Positions 58,178-64,000 of a DNA stretch of 64,000 nucleotides are shown in pieces. A program made the translations under genes and the position numbers. A model generated the notes under the pieces. The model made no database searches. It was not told where the DNA came from and was given only the letters and a program-made list of their open reading frames with translations. Each line of letters begins with the position of its first letter. Within the stretch, counting starts at the first letter, position 1. The stretch is from Aurifilum marmelostoma (lineage: Eukaryota; Ascomycota; Sordariomycetes; Diaporthales; Cryphonectriaceae), in contig JAMXSV010000028.1 in NCBI GenBank assembly GCA_027559495.1, forward strand, positions 496,001 to 560,000, in the 5' to 3' direction.

Positions 58178-59902
58178 TGTGTTTGCTCACGGGGATGATT
58201 CTTCACTTAACGATAGTATGAACGAAGGTATACCAGGAGCAGTGAAACTGAAGGAAGGGGGAAAGAAGGCAAATAGGAATCGATACCTGCCTTGCTGGTC
58301 AGGAAAGGGCATGGTGGTCCTTTTTCCCCCACCTCGAGAAGGGCCCGAGGGGGGGGGGGGGGGGGGTTCGTTTGCATTCGACTGCCACGGATGTCTAGAT
58401 CATCTTGAGACTATGATGCGTCGATGCCCTCTTCCGATAAACAGGTAGGAGACGGATTGTTTACCAAAGAGTGTAGTGCATCCACTTGTTGAGATACGAG
58501 ATCTCTTCCACCACTCACATGTTGGCATGATGGGCGGTGTTTACTATCGAGTCCCGAAATAGCAACGTTGGCCCTGGTCTCTAGAGTCTCCTCATGCTCA
58601 CATAGCTAACGGTGAATTGCTCTTCACCCGGTTCGGCATGTATAAATTGCTCGAAGAGAAAGTCGTACGTTAAAATCCCGGCGCTCTGCAAGGCTGACCA
58701 GGGCAACCAGCTTAACAATACGCACCCAGAGGCCCATTCGGGAAGGGTTGGTCCCGGGCAGAAACAGGCCGTCAAGAAAACCGTCAAGTTGCTAACAACG
58801 ACGCCGGCGACGGGTATCAACCACCCCGTAGCTCAGCTCCAGATGCAACGAGTAAGCTCCGGATAGCTGCCCTCAACAGCCTTATCACGCCCTCAAACTC
58901 CATTGTATGTGAGCAATTGCTGGTCAGCAATACATCGATTGGGTATGTGATCCAAGCCGTGGAGCTTGCGAGAGGACTCATCGAAACGTATTTCCCTGTG
59001 CACCTGTCTTACTACCTCCGCGGAGGCTGGAACGCTATATTACCATGTGCGCACGCCGAGCTCAACATCTGTGGATTTGACGAAGCCGTTTCTCGACCAT
59101 GCAGGTTTTTACATAGCCCATAAACTATCATCATTCCGGCCAACGCGATACCATGGTCAGCTGGTTCGACCTACATAAGAAGACACCAAATAGAGCTCCT
59201 AGAGAGTAGCACCATCAGAAATCAGGTCAGGGCATGGTCGGGCGGTGGAACGAGCAGCCAACGCCGCAACGGGACCGACCTGGTTGCGGCTGGTCCTCTG
59301 CGGGAGATCAACGAGCTGAACATGAGCTTGTTGCTGGCTTGACATGTGAAGTCGTTTCTTCCTCGCTTGCAAGGGATGTTGAGAATGGCATCATTCGAGC
59401 TGCGCGTTTGTTGATTCTTTGTGGAGCCTGACCACCAGTTATCAGTCCAAGAAATGAAAAGGAGAGATCAGCGGTGAAGGGGGCTGGAGGGACTCTCCCT
59501 ATTCGGATTGGGTTCGAAAAGCTCACCCGGAAACCATTATTGATCTTGTTGACTACAAGGGTTGTGTGGCGGGAGAACGAGAGGTCCTATCCTGATCATA
59601 CAAGTAGTTGTGTAATAGTAAGATGTTTTTGAAGTCAAGATCCATGGAAGCTCATTGGCCTGGAAACGAGGGGGGGGGGGGCAGCAGAACCTTTTGAAAG
59701 AGAATACAGTAATTAACAGTGTTGATTTGACAGCCGTTCACAATCTCACAGGATTTGCACAACCAGCAGAAGGATGAGCATCACACCAAAGCAAGCCAAT
59801 TTTATTGTCATTCTAAAGAATGTCCAGGCCACAAGACAATCCCAGCCCATCCTAGCCCTACATTCTGTCATCACATCTCTCAGGCATGTGCTCGCGTAAT
59901 CA
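58178..59902. other. Intergenic region with G homopolymers
   Basis: It holds the WSC-mucin promoter and the GH131 3' UTR. G runs of 18 (58349-58366) and 12 (59670-59681) are present. Short open frames (for example 58917-59123, +) are unsupported. No RNA gene is recognised. Confidence 0.5.
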
Positions 59903-60854
59903 CTACAAAGAAATACAGCCACCCGTGCTGTCCTCCACAAACAGGTCGGCGTAGATCTGGCCCTCCTCGAACGGAGCTTCCTGGTACCCAGAGTTGACAA
60001 CGTCCGTGGTCCCCGTGGGCTTCTTGAGGATACCGATCTGGTACTCGCCGTCGCCGGACAGGTCGGCCGAGACGGCGTCGGTGACAGCAGCCAGGGCATC
60101 AGAGCCAGTGGAGTAGTAAATCTGAACAGTGCTATAAGAAAAAAAAAACACCCCCAAAGTCAGTAATTATATACCACCACGTTTGAAGAATCAAAAATCA
60201 AACTCACTTGGCATCCACATCCAGCGTGACAGCAAAGTTCTGCCACTCGTCGTCCAGGATCTCCGTGCTCCACAGCAGCGCCGAGGTCCTGTCGAAGATC
60301 TTGAACGTGTCGCTGGGCAGGTCAGGCTGGTCGATCATGCTGCCGGCCTGGAACATGATCTGATCCGCGCTGTAGTCAGCGCTCTCGTGCCAGACGTTGA
60401 GGTACTCGTGGCTCAGGTTGAGGGGCCGGGCCGCGTCCTGGCGCACGCTCCAGTGCAGGGTGACGACGCCGGCCCAGCCGGGGCTGCCCGTGTTGGCGTC
60501 GGCCGCGAACTGCAGGCCCGCGCGGCGGAAGCCGTACTGCGACTGGAAGATGGAGGCGTTGTTGATGGTCACCTCGAGGGGCTTGTAGCTGCCGCTGCCG
60601 TCGAAGCGCGAGGCGGGCAGCCCCGAGGGGAAGAGCAGGATGTCGCTCCACGCGAGGTCGTTGCCCTTGACGTAGTCTGGGTTGAAGATGCCGTTGGCCG
60701 AGTCGAACTCTTCGAGGGTCGCGTTGGAGGGCACGCGGCCGTCGAGGAGGATGGGGCAGCTTATGCTGGCGTTGGACGCTGTGAGGTAGGGCAGTGCGGA
60801 CGCTGTGAGGGCGGCACCGCCGAGGGTGAGAAGGAGGGACGTGGACGAGAACAT
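59903..60854 (-). CDS. Secreted GH131 beta-glucanase
   Basis: GH131 enzymes are fungal secreted beta-1,3/1,4/1,6-glucanases, often expressed during plant colonisation. Exons 60854-60208 and 60131-59903 give 291 aa. A signal peptide covers about residues 1-20 (MFSSTSLLLTLGGAALTASA). Family markers are CPILLDGRVPSNATLEEFDS, FNPDYVKGNDLAWSDIL, KPLEVTINNASIF, FRRAGLQFA, RPLNLSHEYLNVWHESADYSADQ, then across the splice TVQIYYSTGSDAL, QIGILKKPTGT and GQIYADLFVEDS. The start at the second in-frame ATG (60854) is chosen because the signal peptide begins there. No CBM1 is attached. This recognition is from family memory and is fairly firm. Confidence 0.9.
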
Positions 60855-61994
60855 CTTGGTAAGGAGAGAAAGAACAGTAATGAAAATAATCGAGGACAAG
60901 CTCGGGTACGTAAAAGAAGGAATGGCTATCTAGTCAACAAACAGTGACCCAGAGGAATGAGAAGACAAGGAGATAGATATAAAGAGCCGTCGGGATGTCT
61001 CGAACAGAAATCCATCACAGCAACAACGGAGGGGATGTAGGGGGCGACCTGTCCATTTTGTGCCGCTGCAACATACTGTCCTGATGCCATCGCGACGGAA
61101 TAAGACGCCGGCTCAATTTGGAAGAATATACAGGAACAGGGGTTTTCTTGCCGATCTGTACAAGGGTGTTGGACCAAGGGGTCGCACCCTCCGAGATGTT
61201 GAAAGGGGGAATTGCACGAGTCCCTTTCTTGGTGGTTCCGGAGCACTTGTTTGGCTATGTTTCGAAACAACGTTTGGCGAGCATTGAAGAGTCGGGCTCA
61301 CGGGCATTGCGTAGAGTTCAGCATCATTGACGTGGGGCTCTAGTTTTACACTTGTACTCCTGAATTATATATCTCGAAACTTTGTATTTGTTTGACCAGG
61401 CATGTCACTTTAATTAGACAAAGGGGCTCGTTCCGGATCGTCAGGATGCTCTGCCTAGATAAGCTTTGCTGCTGCCAGGACCGCTGTCACTCCCAGAACT
61501 CTAAAAAAAATCTGACTGATCATATCCATGTAAGTAACAGATGTCGGGCCAGACCCATCTCTCAAAAACTCTAAGCAGTCCCTCCAGCGTGGCCGGCCGA
61601 GGAGAAACTGTCTACGCCGTCCCAGTTTCGGTTTCTGTGCAGTCCTGCCAAGTAATTATTGGTTCTTGGCGCCGAGCGAGTGGTTTAGTTCAAGGCACAG
61701 TATTGTTCGCCATGTTCTCGAGAGAAGTCGGTATCTAGTAGAAGGGAGCGTGAGGATAATATAGTGATCATTTGGGTAGCATGATATACTTGATTTTGGC
61801 ATGCATCCAGGTAGTAGGCAACTCGGTCTCGTCATCGGTAACGGAAGTATAGTATGCGAGTTGACAATGCTCGAAGGAAAGGAAAGAAGAAAAGACGAAG
61901 GTAAACAGAAGATAATCGCCCAAACGCCATGCCAACTGCTCTTCTATGATGACAACCAAGACTCCAGTGGCGAAACACGCCGGTTTCACAGCTC
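60855..61994. other. Intergenic, GH131 promoter
   Basis: It lies between GH131 and the 3' end of the DPP IV-like gene, both on the minus strand. Only short unsupported open frames; no repeat or RNA gene is recognised. Confidence 0.5.
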
Positions 61995-64000
61995 CTATGC
62001 CATCGCGGCCTCAATCTCAGCTACAACGCGTCTCTTGTCGATCGGCACCGCATGGCTGACCTTGAGCCACTCGCCATTAAAGGCGTTGATGATCCAATTC
62101 TGCAGTTCTGTGTCAAACCTGTTAGCGATGGTGCACTGCATTGCACGTGAAGAAGCAGAGCTCGAGGTTTTCTCTTCTTCTTTTTCTTTTCCCTTTGACT
62201 CACTTTCGTACACAATCTTGTTGGCGTTGTGGAAATAGATACTGTGATCGCTGTCGGGAAAAACGTGCACATCATAGTTCTCCACGCTGGCCAGGTCCAG
62301 CTTATCAAGCAGCGTCAGCGTGTTCTGCACATGCACGTTGTCGTCCCCTGTGCCGTGCATGATCAGGAACCGCTTGTTCTGCCCAAGCGCAGTGGCGTTG
62401 TTGATGGCTGTCCCGTCATATCCGGCCGCATTCTCCTGTGGCGTCTTCATGTACCGCTCCGTATAGACCGAGTCGTAGTACCGCCAGTCCGTCACGGGAG
62501 CCACCGCCATGCCGTAGCTGAAGGTCTGGCCCGCATCCTGCTCCAGAGTCTTGAGCGTGTTGTAGCCACCATACGACCACCCCCAGATGGCGAGCCGCGT
62601 GGGATCAACGTAGGGCAAAGAGGCCCAGTGTTTGGCTGCTGCGATCTGGTCGTGCGACTCCCAGTGGCCCAGGTGCTCACGGACAATCACGCGGTTCTTG
62701 CGCCCAATGAAGCCTGTGCCGCGGCCGTCCACCGTGACGCAGAGGTACCCCCAGGCTAGCAATGGTGGACTGAAAGTCCACGGCAAATCTCTTGGTGACC
62801 GACTGGGACCCTGGGCCGCTGTACTGGAAGAACAGGACCGGGTATTCCTTTTTGGGATCAAAGTGCGGGGGGCGTCGCTCGACGTAGTTGAGCTGAACGC
62901 CGTCCACTTCCAGGGTGCCGTAGATCTTGATGGGTAGTTCGTACTTTTTAGCACGATCCGCAAGGTCTGCATTCTTCTCGACCACATGCTCGTACTTCTC
63001 AGAGTTGCTTGCTGTGCTGATGACTTTTTGCCAGGGTATGTTGGGCCCCTGGTAGTCAACCAGGGCATAGCCAGCACCGGTGGAGAAGGACAGGCTGTAG
63101 TAACCCTCCTTGCTGACATCTGTCACGGGCTCGAGACCGGTGCCGTCGAGCTTGACGCTGTAGGCGTGCCGCTGGATCGAGGATTCCTTGGTCGCGATGA
63201 AGTACACGAGGTTCTCGTTTAGATCCACAGCAGAAGGGGCCTGCTCGACCTCCCATTTCCCCTTGGTCAACATGATGGGTTCTGGGTTGTCGAGCGGTGT
63301 GAAGTAGGCGAGGTGGTCACCGTCTTCATAAACGACAGTATCAATGTAGCCATCGTGCGGTCGCTGCTTGCTGGCGTCTGCCGGGATGTAGCGCGTGTTC
63401 TGTGAGATCTCGAACCAGCCGCCATCCAGCTTGCCTACATCATCGTTCCGGACAGTCTTGCCCGTGCGCGAGGCCACATCGACGAGGACGACGCGCATGA
63501 TGTCTGACACGCGGTTCGTCTCCTTGATGATGACATTCTGGCCGGCCCACACGACCTCCGTAATCAGACGGTCGTCGTCTGCGAAGCCGCCGTCGATCTT
63601 GACCTCGAACTGGTCACCCCGATCAAAGTCGTAGAAGAGCAGGTCCACGACGGGATTGGGCGCGCCAGCTTTGGGGTACTTCATGTTCATCTCCTGCGGG
63701 TAGCTGTCGGAGCCCTCCGTCTGGCTGCCCTTGGGCTTCGAGACAAAGTATTGTACGGGGTACTCGGGGACGGCGGTGTCGTTTGTGCGGAAGAAGGCGA
63801 GGTACTTGCCGTCCTGGGACCACCAGGTGGCGGTGTCGCCTCCGAGAACCTCCTCCTCGTACACCCAGTCGGGACGTCCGTAGAAATAATTTGCACCGCC
63901 GTCGTCTGTGACCTGTCGTAGCTCCTGCGATGCGACGAAACGCACGTACAGATTGTTGTCCTTGACGAAGGCGACTGCATTGCTTGCGGGGCTCCACTTG
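61995..64000 (-). CDS. Dipeptidyl peptidase IV-like serine peptidase (partial, frameshifted)
   Basis: An S9B prolyl dipeptidyl peptidase that removes X-Pro/X-Ala dipeptides. The gene enters from the right edge, so the N-terminus (roughly 130-150 residues) is missing, and secreted DPP IV cannot be separated from the vacuolar membrane form. Exons here: >64000-62204 and 62107-61995. The propeller shows the double-Glu substrate loop in PDWVYEEEV, and the hydrolase domain has VTVDGRGTGF, nucleophile elbow GWSYGGY, Asp in HGTGDDNVH and His in FPDSDHSIYF. The last intron (96 nt, no stop, multiple of three) splices VYE|KLQNWIINAFNGEW. A C run (plus strand) at 62748-62752 carries one base too many: before it the frame reads KRFAVDFQSTIASLG, after it the correct text YLCVTVDGRGT is in another frame. 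One base fewer gives a continuous protein. Confidence 0.92.

Overview
The window comes from a filamentous ascomycete, most likely a sordariomycete and plausibly Diaporthales or a close order. Genes carry short introns with GT...AG ends, and pyruvate carboxylase and clathrin heavy chain read like Pezizomycotina proteins. The mating-pheromone precursor at 31.1-32.6 kb encodes the decapeptide WCLFHGEGCW, which I recall as the Cryphonectria parasitica (Diaporthales) alpha-type pheromone. I support 19 protein-coding genes and saw no convincing tRNA, rRNA or transposon.

Layout. 1.8-6.4 kb: pyruvate carboxylase (+) with ten introns and two micro-exons. 7.0-8.9 kb: MFS sugar transporter (-). 9.4-10.2 kb: SAM-dependent methyltransferase (-). 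11.0-12.5 kb: arrestin-like trafficking adaptor (-). 13.5-15.4 kb: secreted GH18 chitinase with CBM1 (-). 17.5-18.9 kb: secreted GH28 pectinase (-). 20.2-21.9 kb: second MFS sugar transporter (+). 22.1-23.7 kb: Dal5/ACS-type MFS transporter (-). 24.9-25.5 kb: RidA deaminase (+), convergent with a DHDPS-family aldolase (-) at 25.7-26.6 kb. 28.4-29.6 kb: alpha/beta hydrolase with a frameshift (+). 31.1-32.6 kb: pheromone precursor with a frameshift (+), preceded by a dense cluster of CTATTGAG-type sites. 33.4-34.3 kb: mitochondrial CCDC90/Fmp32-like protein (-). 35.2-36.3 kb: metallo-beta-lactamase-fold protein (+). 36.8-38.3 kb: TDT-family sulfite/malate exporter (+). 39.4-44.7 kb: clathrin heavy chain (+). 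46.1-58.2 kb: a giant gene (-) for a secreted WSC-domain protein of about 4,000 residues, almost all Ser/Thr repeats. 59.9-60.9 kb: GH131 glucanase (-). 62.0 kb to the right edge: a DPP IV-type serine peptidase (-), truncated by the window and frameshifted.

The window mixes core metabolism and trafficking with secreted wall-degrading enzymes (GH18-CBM1, GH28, GH131), a secreted-type peptidase and sugar/solute transporters, as expected of a plant-associated saprotroph or pathogen. No secondary-metabolite cluster is visible. The most notable items are the pheromone gene with its promoter motif cluster, the giant WSC-mucin made of several minisatellite families, and three coding frames each broken by one extra G in a short G run. 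That shared lesion points to assembly indels more than to real gene death.
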